DNA of 64,000 bases from Vulgatibacter incomptus_A. GTDB taxonomy: Bacteria; Myxococcota; Myxococcia; Myxococcales; Vulgatibacteraceae. Both the position numbers and the translations under genes were made by a program. Shown here piece after piece: positions 15,782-25,056 of this stretch. Below the pieces are notes generated by a model. That model searched no databases, was not told where the DNA came from, and saw only the letters and a list, made by a program, of their open reading frames with translations. The DNA lies in assembly GCA_040391605.1 (NCBI GenBank), contig JBEBXK010000004.1, positions 1 through 64,000 of the forward strand. Reading direction: 5' to 3'. Positions within the stretch are counted from its first letter, which is position 1; each line of letters opens with the position of its first letter.

Positions 15782-17178
15782 GGCGAGCGCTCCATAGGGC
15801 TGACGAGGAGGCTCCGGAGCTGATCCACCGGATCCGCCGCCGCCCGGACCACGGGGAGCTGCGCCACCCTCTCCAGCCACGCCTCGAGGCCCGCGCCGGC
15901 CGGGCCTTCGTCCAGGATCAGCGCGCCCAAGGCGCCTGCGGCGAGGAGAGGCCAGAGCGGCCGGAACGAGTCGTCGCTGGGGAAGCTGATCAGATCGAGG
16001 ACCACCTCCTCGCCCAACTCCAGGTGGGCGAAGGTCCCGATCTCCCTCGTCGCGTCGGCGCGGCGATGGCCCGGGAGCGAGGCCAGCCGCGGGGCGAGAT
16101 CGTGGATCTCGGCGGCGCTCCCCGGCGCCAACAGGATCTTGCCGACGGCGGGACCGACAGCCGATCGCCTGGCGCGGAGGAGCCGCTGCCGCAGCAGGTG
16201 GAGGTCGGAAGGGTCGAGGAGCGGGCGATCGACCGGAAAGGTGACGCTGCCTGCGACCCGGGCCCAGCCCTGCTGCAGGACCTCCTCCAACGCCTGGGCC
16301 GCGTCCAGATCCGGGGCCACCACCCGTTCGATGATCCCCGCCACCGTGCCAGGGCCTGTACGAAGGAAATCCACCACCTGTGCCACGGGGGCCGAGAGCC
16401 CCGCCGGCTCCGGCGGCTCGGTCAGCAGCTCCACCCGTGCCATGGGGGCGGGGAGCCGCTCCATCAACCTGGAGAGTTCGTCGGCCTGGTAGGAGCCGTC
16501 GAGGAGCAGGCGATCCAGGCTCCTGCCCAGGCGATTGGGCACCTCTCCCGTCGACACGACCAGTTCGAAGCTCCCCTTCTTCTGCGCGAGGATCCGAAAG
16601 AGCGCCTTCTCGCCCACGACGCCGGCCCATCGGGCGTCGTGGACCTGGCCCTCGACCACGTCGATCTCGCCCACCAGCCCGCCGCTCCGGATCAGCAGCC
16701 GCCCTGTGCGACGGTTCATCGAGAGCACCTGGAGAAGATCCGGCATCGGGAGCTGGGTGAGCTGCCCGCGCAGCTCGCTCTCCTGCAACGGAAGGCTCGG
16801 CCGGCTGCGCCGAATCACCTGCTCGATCTTGGCGTAGAGCTCGTCCTCGACATAGGGCTTGCGCAAGGAGGCCTGGGCCGCAGCGGGCGGGCCCACCTCC
16901 TTCTCGCCCGTGATCACCACGGGGATCGCCTCGGTCCTGGGGTTGCTCCGCAGGATCCGCAGGAAGGCCTCCGCCTCGATCAGGCTGCAGCTGCGATCGA
17001 AGAGGATCAGGTCGGGGTGACGCAACAAGGTGGTCTGCAGCGCCTGGGAGCCGTCGCTGGCTGCGTGGACCTGAAAGCCGCGATCCCGCAGCCGTGGCCC
17101 GAGCCAGCGCACCGACACGTGATCCGGATCGGCGATGAGGATGGTCTTGCCCACGGATCTAATCGGTGTGGAGGTCAT
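15769..17178 (-). CDS. Response regulator: REC + DUF4388 (PATAN) + C-terminal domain
   Basis: 469 residues. Residues 10-125 are a receiver domain with acidic pair at Asp17/Asp19, phospho-acceptor Asp61 (LILFDRS) and Lys107 (LRKPY). Residues about 135-230 are a DUF4388 domain (RGQLTQLPMPDLLQVLSMNRR). The C-terminal 120 residues, beginning about 340, contain strand-like segments (KILLAPGSAAEIHDL, EEVVLDLISFPSD) that may be a degenerate GTPase-like fold, but Walker motifs are missing. It overlaps the stop of the upstream GGDEF-like gene by 20 bp, so the two are co-translated. The stop codon is within the repeat. Confidence 0.88.
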   Translation of the reverse strand: MTSTPIRSVGKTILIADPDHVSVRWLGPRLRDRGFQVHAASDGSQALQTTLLRHPDLILFDRSCSLIEAEAFLRILRSNPRTEAIPVVITGEKEVGPPAAAQASLRKPYVEDELYAKIEQVIRRSRPSLPLQESELRGQLTQLPMPDLLQVLSMNRRTGRLLIRSGGLVGEIDVVEGQVHDARWAGVVGEKALFRILAQKKGSFELVVSTGEVPNRLGRSLDRLLLDGSYQADELSRLMERLPAPMARVELLTEPPEPAGLSAPVAQVVDFLRTGPGTVAGIIERVVAPDLDAAQALEEVLQQGWARVAGSVTFPVDRPLLDPSDLHLLRQRLLRARRSAVGPAVGKILLAPGSAAEIHDLAPRLASLPGHRRADATREIGTFAHLELGEEVVLDLISFPSDDSFRPLWPLLAAGALGALILDEGPAGAGLEAWLERVAQLPVVRAAADPVDQLRSLLVSPMERSPGQV

Positions 17179-18172
17179 AGGCTTGTTGGAGGCGGGTCAG
17201 GAGGTGGTCGACCAGGGGGCCGTCGCTCGTATGGAAGGCGCTGCCGTCCTCCCGACGCAGCAGCGCGTAGGCGCTCTCCTCCGAGAGGAGGAGCAGCAGA
17301 TCGTGCCGGCCGATCGGATCCTGGGCGTCGACATAGACCGGACTCACCACCGGATGCACCAGGGTGGAGGGCCCGCGCTTGCCCAGGAGGTAGATGCTCC
17401 AGGAGGTGCCGCCGGGGCTGAGGGCCTCCAGCATGGGGAGCGAGGCGTCGATGACGCCGGAGCCGGCGCTTGCGAAGAGGAGCCCCCTGCCACCCGCTTC
17501 CCTCGCGACCTCGCGCATCACCTCGGCACGGATGGCCTGGAGACCAAGGGGGGTGAGCCGCAGCCGCCGGCTGGCGGGGAGGGCTGACTCGCCATCGTCT
17601 GGCGCCAGCGCCTCGTCCTCCAGCAGCGCCGAGACGCTATCCCAGAAGCCGAGGCTCCCCAAGCTGCGGGCGATGGAGCGCCGCCCCTGTCGTGCCCGCT
17701 CCCGCGCCTTGGCGAGGAGCCCCTCCAGCTCTCTCCCATCCCGGGGGTGGGTGGCGGCGCCCACCTCCAGAGAGAAGGGCAGGCTTCGGGTGAGGGCGGC
17801 CAGGGTCGGATCGGCCGCCGCCACCGCCAGGATCCGGCGCTGAAAGGTCATCGCGCCGAAGCGATCGGTCTCGGGGAGCAGCACGGAGAACTCATTCGCC
17901 CCGGTCCGCGCGATCAGGTCGACGTCCCGCGCCACCCTGCCGACGGCGGCGCGGCTCGCCCGCAGCAGGTTGCCGATCGCCTCCCTCCCATGGATCCCCG
18001 CCATCTCGTTGGTGCCACCCACCTCCATGCGCACCAGGCCGACGGGCCGGCCATAGCGCTGGGCTCGCACCAGCTCCCTCTCGGCGTACTCCATGAAAAA
18101 AGGGAGATCGAAGGCCCCCGTCTCCGGATCGCGCAGGCCGCGGCTCTGCGGAAACTCCACGTATCGTCTCAC
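17159..18172 (-). CDS. Degenerate GGDEF-domain protein
   Basis: About 337 residues. Residues about 15-170 have the fold pattern of a GGDEF domain (DPETGAFDLPFFMEYAERE, then ARDVDLIARTGANEFSVLLPE). The signature GGDEF is GANEF at about 91-95, so diguanylate cyclase activity is unlikely; it could still bind GTP or c-di-GMP. The rest (about 175-337) is uncharacterised. Start: I use the GTG at 18172; the open frame extends further as low-complexity sequence and the true start is uncertain. It is translated together with the REC-DUF4388 gene (20-bp overlap), which suggests a signalling pair. Confidence 0.8.
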   Translation of the reverse strand: MRRYVEFPQSRGLRDPETGAFDLPFFMEYAERELVRAQRYGRPVGLVRMEVGGTNEMAGIHGREAIGNLLRASRAAVGRVARDVDLIARTGANEFSVLLPETDRFGAMTFQRRILAVAAADPTLAALTRSLPFSLEVGAATHPRDGRELEGLLAKARERARQGRRSIARSLGSLGFWDSVSALLEDEALAPDDGESALPASRRLRLTPLGLQAIRAEVMREVAREAGGRGLLFASAGSGVIDASLPMLEALSPGGTSWSIYLLGKRGPSTLVHPVVSPVYVDAQDPIGRHDLLLLLSEESAYALLRREDGSAFHTSDGPLVDHLLTRLQQAYDLHTD

Positions 18173-18343
18173 GTGCCGAGTCTCGGCTCCTGCCCCCCGC
18201 CCGTCAACCGCCGCGTGGGCCGGCCAGGCTGTGAAACGATCGCGCTGTCCAAGTGGGCGCGGCTCCATCGGCCCCCGCCTGGCCAAGGGCGCTCTCGACC
18301 CTCTATCGGCTGCGGCCCACCATGTGAACACACCCCGGAACCA

Positions 18344-20641
18344 TCAGTAGCGGAGCTCGGCGCGGACGACGACGACACGGAAGTCGGTGTCTCCCCGGCG
18401 CAGGCCGATGGTCACCGGCGTCCCCACGGGACCACGGATCCGCTGCACGGCCAACGAGAGCAGGCGCTCGCCCTCGAGGGCGAGGCCGTCGACCTCCAGG
18501 ATCCTGTCGCCGCGGCGGATGCCGGCGGCGAAGGCGGGGCCGGCTCCGATCACCTCGGCGGCGATCACCGCGCCGTCGCTGGAGGAGCCCAGGGTGAGGC
18601 CGATGCCGCCGTAGGCCTCCTCGGCTGCGGCGTCTCTGCCGTCAGGGGAGAGGCGCACCTCGACCCAGGCCGGCTGATCCGGTCGCACCTCGACGGCGAC
18701 GGGTCGGATGGGTCGATAGCCGGGCTTGAAGGCAAAGAGCGGCATCCGGCCGGAGGGCGCCCCGATCAATCGGAACGAACCATCGGCGGCGCTCAGACCC
18801 TGTGGAGCTCCCGGCGCGTCCTCCGCCTGGGCGAAGGCGAAGGTCCCGGAGCGGCGCAGCGAGACCCTGGCGCCCTCGAGTGGCGCCTCGGTCTCGGCGT
18901 CCAGGATCCGCCCCTCGATCACGCCCCCCGGGAGCAGCTCGAGGACCAGCTCCGTCGACTCCCCCCGCTCCGGTACCTTGGCCCTCGCGGCTGTGACCGG
19001 GGCGCCGGCGGCGCTGGCCCGGACCTCGTAGTCCCCGGGGGCCAGCGGGAGCCGGAAGCGCCCATCGGATGCCAGAAAGCCCTGGCTGCGTCCGCCTCCC
19101 TGCCCCGCCTCCAGCGGCGAGGCAGAGATCACGAAGTCCGCCGCGGGTCTGCCCTCGAGGAGCACCAGCCCCACGAGAGCGCCGCCCGAGAGGACGAGCT
19201 GGACCTCCCCCTCCCTGGCGAAGACCCCCCGGCGCTCCCCCAGGAGCGAGTCGAAGTGGGCCTCGATCCGCAGGGGCCCCCCCGGGAGGCCGCTCGCCTC
19301 GAAGGCGCCGCCGGCCCCCGTCACGACGACGGTGGCCAGGGAGCGGGGACCACCCTCGGGCCAGATCGCCACGGACGCTCCCTCGATCCCTCGACCGCCC
19401 GCCTCCAGCGCGTGGCCGCGCAGCGTCTCGCCGCCGAGTTGGATGGTCAGCTCCACCGCCTCCCCCTCCCGCACCTCCAGCGGCCCCACCCTCCCTCGCG
19501 CCTCTCCCTGGAGCGCCACCACCTGCACCCGGCCGGAGGGGATCCGCGGGATCGCGAAGCGCCCATCGGCGCCGGTCGTGCCGCTGCCGAGGAGGCGATC
19601 CCCTGCCGTGACCTGGACCGACGCTCCCACCACGAGCTCCCCGGCGGCGTCGATGACGTTGCCCTGAAAGGCGGCAGCCTCCTCGAGGCGGATCTCCACG
19701 CCGTCCCTCTCACCGCCTGCCGCCACGTCCAGCAGCTCGCTGCGGCCTGCATCACCCTGAGCGCTCTGGGCTTCCACCCAGAACATCCCTGCCGGACCGG
19801 TGATCGCGAAGCTGCCGTCGGCCCCGCTCGCCCCGGCAGGGCGCCGGACGCCAGCCTGGAGTCGGTAGGGCACGACGACCAACGCCGCCGCCAACGGACG
19901 CCCGGCGCCGTCGACCACCCGACCCCGGATCTGCGTCCCGCGGGAGAGGCGGATCTCCAGGCCCGTGACGAGCTCGGCACCCAAGGTGAGGGGCAGCTCG
20001 CGAACCTCGTAGCCCGGCGCCGAGACCCGTAGCCGGAGCGCCCCCGGCGTGAGGCCGTCGATGCGGAAGGCCCCCACCCTATCGCTCTTCGCGCCCAGGC
20101 CCGAGAGCTCCAACGCCGCCCCCTCGATCGCCTCGTCCGTCGCCGCGTCCCGGACCACGCCCGCCAGGGATCCCCCCGGCAAGAGGTGGAGGATCAGCCC
20201 GCCCAGATCCTCCCCGGGCGCCAGGGGGATGGGCCCAAGCCGCTCGGAGGCCAGCGCGCTCCGCCCCCGTGCCGAGGCGCCGCGCCCCGCGCTCGCCACG
20301 AGAGAGTATTCGCCGGGCTCCAGGGGCCCCAAGGTGAAGCCGCCGTCGGCGCCGCTGAAGGCAGAGGCCAGGCGCTGCTCTCCCGCAAGCACCCGCACCT
20401 CGCTCCCCTGCGCTGGCAGGCCGTCAGCGTCCAGCACCTGCCCCCGCAGAAATCCGGTGGAAACTCCGGGGCGCGGCGCCACGGCGCGATCGGACCTGGG
20501 CTTCATCGCCTCAGCGACCCGCTCTCCCCCGGTGGACGGCGCGGGGCTCGGCTCCCCGCGAGGCTGCCGCGCGACCCAGACGATCGCCATCAGCGCTGCG
20601 AGGGCAAAGAGGGCAGCGATGGAGAGTCGGTGGCGGCGCAT
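18344..20641 (-). CDS. Multi-domain carboxypeptidase-regulatory-like protein with PDZ domain
   Basis: 765 residues. Uncleaved signal anchor at 7-25 (ALFALAALMAIVWVA), then at least seven repeated beta-sandwich modules of the carboxypeptidase-regulatory type, each with the pattern (S/T)G.V.D..G.P..GA.V..., then a C-terminal PDZ-like domain (about 675-765, key residues IGAGPAFAAGIRRGDRI). This is a periplasmic or surface protein. PDZ plus repeated Greek-key modules suggests a role in binding surface polymers or in proteolysis regulation, without any catalytic residues seen. The downstream end is 171 bp from the GGDEF-like gene. Confidence 0.82.
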   Translation of the reverse strand: MRRHRLSIAALFALAALMAIVWVARQPRGEPSPAPSTGGERVAEAMKPRSDRAVAPRPGVSTGFLRGQVLDADGLPAQGSEVRVLAGEQRLASAFSGADGGFTLGPLEPGEYSLVASAGRGASARGRSALASERLGPIPLAPGEDLGGLILHLLPGGSLAGVVRDAATDEAIEGAALELSGLGAKSDRVGAFRIDGLTPGALRLRVSAPGYEVRELPLTLGAELVTGLEIRLSRGTQIRGRVVDGAGRPLAAALVVVPYRLQAGVRRPAGASGADGSFAITGPAGMFWVEAQSAQGDAGRSELLDVAAGGERDGVEIRLEEAAAFQGNVIDAAGELVVGASVQVTAGDRLLGSGTTGADGRFAIPRIPSGRVQVVALQGEARGRVGPLEVREGEAVELTIQLGGETLRGHALEAGGRGIEGASVAIWPEGGPRSLATVVVTGAGGAFEASGLPGGPLRIEAHFDSLLGERRGVFAREGEVQLVLSGGALVGLVLLEGRPAADFVISASPLEAGQGGGRSQGFLASDGRFRLPLAPGDYEVRASAAGAPVTAARAKVPERGESTELVLELLPGGVIEGRILDAETEAPLEGARVSLRRSGTFAFAQAEDAPGAPQGLSAADGSFRLIGAPSGRMPLFAFKPGYRPIRPVAVEVRPDQPAWVEVRLSPDGRDAAAEEAYGGIGLTLGSSSDGAVIAAEVIGAGPAFAAGIRRGDRILEVDGLALEGERLLSLAVQRIRGPVGTPVTIGLRRGDTDFRVVVVRAELRY

Positions 20642-20698
20642 AGTCGAGCGTGACCTGCTTCGTGTGACGGCTTGGAGCCTGGCGCGACTCGGGCTCGC

Positions 20699-22006
20699 TC
20701 AGCCGGCATTCCTCTCGGGCTTTGAGGCTCCCGACTCGCTCAGGCTCGCCGCGAAGCCTGCGGCGGAGCGCTGCGCAGCCTCGGCCTCGTGGCGATGACG
20801 ACGGGCGGCCATCGAGGCCTCGGCCCTGGCGCTCTCTGCCGCCTCCGCCCGCCGCTCCGCCGCCCGCATCCGCTCCTCCGCCTCCCGTGCATGGCGCCTC
20901 GCGTCCTCCACCCGCTCCTCGGCATCGCGGAGCCTGCGACCCATCTCGTCCTCTCCCGCCTCAGCCCCGTCCGCCCCCGCCGCCTGCAGCTCGACGCGAA
21001 GGCCCTTGGCCAGGGCGTGGGCCCGCCTGGCTTCCACCCGACTCGCCTCCAGCTCCGCTCCGAGGGTCTCGATCGTCTCCTTGGCCTCGATGAGCTTCCC
21101 AGCGAGCCCGATGGCGTCCTGGTCCACGATCTCCAACTCTCCCTGGAGCCTGGCGGCCTCCTCTCTCGCCGACTCGAGCCCGGCGCGTAGCTGGGTCGAC
21201 TCGATGCTCGACGCCTGCAGCACATCTCGCAGCCCGGACGCCTCCTCCCCGGAGCGCCGCAGCTCTTCCTCGAGCTCGGCGAGCTCGAGGAAGAGCCCGG
21301 CGGTGGCCTCGCCTTCGCTGACCTCGGCGGTCGCGCGTTCGAAGGCGGTCGCCGCCGGGAGCAGGCTGAGCGTCTGCCTGGCGATGCCGGAGGGACGATC
21401 GCCGCAGAGGAAGAGGAAGTGGCTGGCGGCGTCTCCCGCGGCGGCGTCCCCTACGATCAGGAGGGGATGATCGACTCCGTGACTCAGCGAAAGAGAGTAT
21501 CCCACCACCGCGCGCTGCGTGACCACCTCCACTGAGGGGAATCGGGTGGAGAGGGAGCGGACCAGCTCGCGGTAGGCGCCGTCGGAATCGCCGGGGCGCG
21601 AGGCCGGATCGAAGCTGGCTCCCGCGCCCTCGATGGCGACGACCAGGTGCCCGCCGGGCGCGAGGACGCGGCGGATGGAGTCCAGCTCGCCGAGGAGGCC
21701 GGCGTCGTGGATCAGCGCCACGTCGAAGGAGGCCGGGGCGAGGGACTCGAAGGAGCCGGCGACGAAGCGCAGGCCCGCGTCTGCGAAGTCGCGCCCTGCG
21801 GCGGCGATGGCCTCCGGATCGGCGTCGACGGAGACCACCGAGGCCGCCCCCCTGTCGTGGAGGGCGACGGCGCTCTCGCCGCTCACCTTCGCTACCGCCC
21901 CCACTTCGAGGATCCTGGCCCCATGGACGAGGGGATCGAGGAAGGCGTGGCGCGGGAGCAGCTCGCTCATGCCTCGGCTCTGCGCTGGACGCTGCGTTGG
22001 GCTCAA
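20699..22006 (-). CDS. SAM methyltransferase-like domain fused to long coiled coil
   Basis: 435 residues. Residues 20-180 are methyltransferase-like: motif I ARILEVGAVAKVSGESA, an acid at the end of strand 2 (VVSVDADPEAI), and RRVLAPGGHLVVAIEG as motif III. The G-x-G of motif I is altered. From about 230 to 430 it is one long Glu/Arg/Ala coiled coil. Start: TTG at 22006 overlaps the stop of the upstream gene and has a GGAGAGG-type Shine-Dalgarno; an ATG at 21970 is the alternative. Activity is not certain, since the coil suggests a scaffold. Confidence 0.75.
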   Translation of the reverse strand: MSPTQRPAQSRGMSELLPRHAFLDPLVHGARILEVGAVAKVSGESAVALHDRGAASVVSVDADPEAIAAAGRDFADAGLRFVAGSFESLAPASFDVALIHDAGLLGELDSIRRVLAPGGHLVVAIEGAGASFDPASRPGDSDGAYRELVRSLSTRFPSVEVVTQRAVVGYSLSLSHGVDHPLLIVGDAAAGDAASHFLFLCGDRPSGIARQTLSLLPAATAFERATAEVSEGEATAGLFLELAELEEELRRSGEEASGLRDVLQASSIESTQLRAGLESAREEAARLQGELEIVDQDAIGLAGKLIEAKETIETLGAELEASRVEARRAHALAKGLRVELQAAGADGAEAGEDEMGRRLRDAEERVEDARRHAREAEERMRAAERRAEAAESARAEASMAARRHRHEAEAAQRSAAGFAASLSESGASKPERNAG

Positions 22007-23130
22007 GGCGTCGCCTCTCCCTCTCCAGCCAGCGCCGTCTCCCCGGCCTCCGGCGGATCGAGCTTCGGCGCGCCGCTCTCGTCGTTGGAGCCGTTCCCTG
22101 GGATCGGCTGCGCGTCGCCAGCCGTCTGCGACGACGGCGAGCCGGCGCCTCGCACGACGGACGCTCCAGCGCCCTTCCCGATCCCGTCCTCCCCACCTAC
22201 ATCGGTCCGCGATGCAGGCAGCTTCGTTCCGCTGCCGATCCGCTCGGTGGCGGGAGGCTTCGGCTCGTCCCGGTTCTGCGGCGCCGGATCCTCGGCGGGC
22301 CGAGGCGCCGCAGCAGCGCCGCCTCCCTCCTCCTCTGGCGATTCAGCCTCGGCACGCTCCTTCGCCTCGGCCTCCGCCACGATCCGACGCGCCTCCACCT
22401 CCCAGGGCTGCGGCGCCTCTGCCTCGCCATCCTTCCCCGGAGCCCAGGCGCCCTCGCCGCGCATCTGCTGCAGCGCCATCGAGAGGAGCTTCATCGCAGG
22501 CGAGACCCGATCCATCACCTGCAGCGCCTCACGCCCCTTGAGCGTCTGGCCGTCCGAGGCCAGCCGCAGCTTCTCATTCACCGCCGCCAGCTCCGCCAGC
22601 ACCGCGCCGAGCTGGATCCGCCCCTCCGCGAAGGCCACCTCCGCCCGAAGCGAGCGCAGGCGCCCGGCCTGCTCGCTCGAGATCCCCTGGAGGAGCCCTG
22701 CGCGAGCCAGATAGGAGCCGCCGAGCTGCAGGGACTCGGGCTCGTCTGCCAGGATCCGCGGCTCCGCCCAGGACAGAAGGTAGTCGAAGAGGGCCTGATC
22801 CAGATCCTGCCTCTCGTTGAAGCGGGTCTCCGACACCACGATGCCAGCGGGGAGCGCCAGGGGCGCATAGGCCTCCGCGAGGATCGGGTCTTCCGGATGG
22901 AACTCCGACTTCCACGCCGGGAACCACGCGCCCCGCGAGACCACCAGGCGCTCGCCCTCCGTGGACAGGAAGTAGAAGCGGCTATTGCGCTCCGCCAGCA
23001 GGTAGAAGGTCGAGGCAGCCAGGGCCAGGATCACCGCGAAGAGGGCCCATCGCTTGGAGCGGGCCGCCAGCCCCTCGCCCGCCCCCTTCGGCGTGTCGCC
23101 GCTGCTCTCACCCTCGATCTCGTCTGTCAC
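22003..23130 (-). CDS. Single-pass membrane protein with Ala/Glu/Pro tail
   Basis: 375 residues, GTG start. An N-terminal cytoplasmic segment (1-27), one transmembrane helix (about 28-46, WALFAVILALAASTFYLLA), an extracytoplasmic helical domain to about 225, and a Pro/Glu/Gly-rich tail of 140 residues. Not a known family by eye. It overlaps the methyltransferase-coiled-coil gene by 4 bp, and both are rich in coil or low complexity. They probably act together. Confidence 0.72.
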   Translation of the reverse strand: MTDEIEGESSGDTPKGAGEGLAARSKRWALFAVILALAASTFYLLAERNSRFYFLSTEGERLVVSRGAWFPAWKSEFHPEDPILAEAYAPLALPAGIVVSETRFNERQDLDQALFDYLLSWAEPRILADEPESLQLGGSYLARAGLLQGISSEQAGRLRSLRAEVAFAEGRIQLGAVLAELAAVNEKLRLASDGQTLKGREALQVMDRVSPAMKLLSMALQQMRGEGAWAPGKDGEAEAPQPWEVEARRIVAEAEAKERAEAESPEEEGGGAAAAPRPAEDPAPQNRDEPKPPATERIGSGTKLPASRTDVGGEDGIGKGAGASVVRGAGSPSSQTAGDAQPIPGNGSNDESGAPKLDPPEAGETALAGEGEATP

Positions 23131-23303
23131 GTCGCCTCCGACTCACAGGCCGCGGGCGCCTGCCGCCCGATCAACCGACTTCGCTATACCACCACAAACC
23201 GCTCCGGCCCCCTGGCACATCCCGCAGACAAAAGTGGGCAGGCAAGACAGCGTCCTCTTCCACCACCGCGCTGCCGAGCCCGTCATTGGCGCGGAAGACG
23301 CGA

Positions 23304-23846
23304 TCAGCCCCGCCCGCGGGCCAGCTGGCCGAGGACGCCGATGAACGGGAGGTTCCGATACTTCTGACCGTGATCGAGGCCATAGCCCACCACGAACTCG
23401 TCCGGGATCGTGAAGCCCTTGTAGGTGATCTCCACCGGCGCCTTGATCCGCGCCGGCTTCTCCAGGAGCGTGCAGATCGCCACGCTGGCTGGATGCCGCG
23501 TCTTCAGGTTGTCGAGGAGATACTCCATCGTCCAGCCGGTATCGACGATGTCCTCCACCAGGATCACGTGCTTGCCGGCCACGGGTTGGCTGAGGTCCGC
23601 GGTGAGCCGGACCACCCCCGAGCTCTCGGTGTCACCGTCGTAGGAAGACACCCCGAGGAAATCCACGGAGAGCGGGAGAGCGATCTGCCGCACCAGATCC
23701 GCGAAGAAGATGAAGGAGCCCCTGAGCACCCCCACCATCACCAGCTCCCGCCCCCGATAGTCGCGGCTGATCGCAGCCCCCAGCTCCGCCACCTTGGCGG
23801 CGAGCGCCTCTTCGTCCAGCAGGACCGTCACGTCGGCATCGAGCAA
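23304..23846 (-). CDS. hpt: Hypoxanthine phosphoribosyltransferase
   Basis: 180 residues. Purine salvage: hypoxanthine or guanine plus PRPP to nucleotide. The PRPP-binding loop VILVEDIVDTGWT is at 94-106; PRTase core VGVLRGSFIFFADL at 38-51 and the ending with the flexible loop SSYDGDT match the Hpt subfamily. TTG start with a very strong Shine-Dalgarno (GGAGGAG, 5 bases before it). The gene is isolated and has a palindromic repeat copy directly upstream. Confidence 0.95.
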   Translation of the reverse strand: MLDADVTVLLDEEALAAKVAELGAAISRDYRGRELVMVGVLRGSFIFFADLVRQIALPLSVDFLGVSSYDGDTESSGVVRLTADLSQPVAGKHVILVEDIVDTGWTMEYLLDNLKTRHPASVAICTLLEKPARIKAPVEITYKGFTIPDEFVVGYGLDHGQKYRNLPFIGVLGQLARGRG

Positions 23847-23863
23847 GGCATCTCCTCCAGGTC

Positions 23864-23936
23864 AGAGCCTGTGAAAAAACCACCCTCACGAAACTGGGGG
23901 CGGTACTTTCACGCGCGCTGCGCGCTACGGCTCCGT
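23864..23936. repeat. Third copy of the GTGAAAAA palindromic repeat
   Basis: GAGCCTGTGAAAAAA (23864-23878), then a hairpin with TTTCAC as right arm (to 23912), then GCGCGCTGCGCGCTACGGCTCC. The right flank is almost identical to that of the 2316-2356 copy (CACGCGCGCTACGCGCTACGGCTCC). The hairpin centre is diverged. The region from 23847 to 24055 holds no gene. Confidence 0.8.
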
Positions 23937-24055
23937 TGCAGCGTTCAACCATATGGGCCGCGGCGGTCCAGCGCGGCGTTGGCGCGCCGCCTCGAGCAGC
24001 GCCCTTGAGCCCCATTGTAGACGGCGTCGCCACTGGGTGCCGGCTTTGGTGCATC

Positions 24056-24955
24056 ATGCACCCCGTGACCACCTACGACCTCCTCGCCCCAGCCAAGATC
24101 AACCTCAGCCTCCATGTCCTCGGCAGACGCGACGACGGCTTCCACGACATCGCCTCCTGGATGGTCCCCATCTCCCTGGCCGATCGCCTCCTCGTCACGG
24201 TGGGCGGCGAAGAGGTGCTGGTGCAGGTGCCTGGACGACCCGACCTCGAGGGCGACGAGAACCTCTGCGCAAAGGCGGCCCACGCCTTTCGCCAAGAGCT
24301 GGATCGCCCGGCCGGCGTGGCGGTGGTGCTGGAGAAACGGATCCCCGTCGCCGGCGGCCTGGGAGGCGGCTCCTCCGACGCCGCCGCGATCCTGCGCTGC
24401 CTCGCCCTGCACCACGGCGTGCCGCTGCAGGATCCCCGGCTGGCTGCCGCCGCCTTGCGGGTGGGCAGCGACGTCCCCTTCTTCCTGCAGGGCGAGGCCG
24501 CCATCGCCAGCGGCCGGGGCGAGCGCCTGGAGCCTGCGCCACTCCTGGAAGACGAGCTACACTTCCTGATCCTGCAGCCGTCCTTCGGCGTCTCCGCCAG
24601 GGAGGCCTACGACGCCCTGGCCGCGCTGCGAGCGAGCGCGCTCCAGCCCGAGGGATTCGAGCCGCCTCCGCCCCGCTCTCCCGCCGGCTACGCCGAGGTG
24701 ATCGGAGCGATGCACAACGACCTCGAGCCCGCCGTCGCCACCTTTCGGCCCATCGAATCGTGCAAGGAGCGGCTCCGCGCTGCCGGCGCTCCCGCCGCCA
24801 TGCTCTCCGGCAGCGGCTCCTGCGTCTTCGCCGTGGCCAGGCGGCCCGAGGAGGTCGAGGCCTGGGCACGCTCCATTCGGATGGCCCCCGATGAGGGGGT
24901 CCACCTCGCCCGGACGTTGCGGCGGGCCCCCGAACCGCGGGAAGCTGCTCGCTAG
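24056..24955 (+). CDS. ispE: 4-diphosphocytidyl-2-C-methyl-D-erythritol kinase
   Basis: GHMP-fold kinase of the non-mevalonate isoprenoid pathway (phosphorylates CDP-ME at the 2-OH). 299 residues from the ATG at 24056; the open frame runs further upstream but the conserved sequence begins TTYDLLAPAKINLSLHVLGRR. The GHMP Gly-rich loop PVAGGLGGGSSDAAAILR is at about 94-111, and a C-terminal glycine motif (MLSGSGSCVFAVA) is present. The neighbours spoVG and prs on the same strand follow the order common in delta-type genomes. Confidence 0.96.
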   Translation: MHPVTTYDLLAPAKINLSLHVLGRRDDGFHDIASWMVPISLADRLLVTVGGEEVLVQVPGRPDLEGDENLCAKAAHAFRQELDRPAGVAVVLEKRIPVAGGLGGGSSDAAAILRCLALHHGVPLQDPRLAAAALRVGSDVPFFLQGEAAIASGRGERLEPAPLLEDELHFLILQPSFGVSAREAYDALAALRASALQPEGFEPPPPRSPAGYAEVIGAMHNDLEPAVATFRPIESCKERLRAAGAPAAMLSGSGSCVFAVARRPEEVEAWARSIRMAPDEGVHLARTLRRAPEPREAAR

Positions 24956-25056
24956 CCTGCCCGCCTTTCGAGACAACGCTGCAGCTTGCGATCGATCACG
25001 CGTCGGCACGGGGCAGGCCGGCCGGCAAGAGGCGTGAAGAATCGGGGTCAACGGGG

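Noticed and set aside
15629..16630. Open frame over the 140-bp repeats and the REC-DUF4388 gene
   Set aside because: Its part over the gene is an Arg/Gly/Pro-rich frame-shifted shadow.
24956..25056. tRNA-Gln sometimes found between ispE and prs
   Set aside because: No cloverleaf or TTCGA T-loop in the gap.
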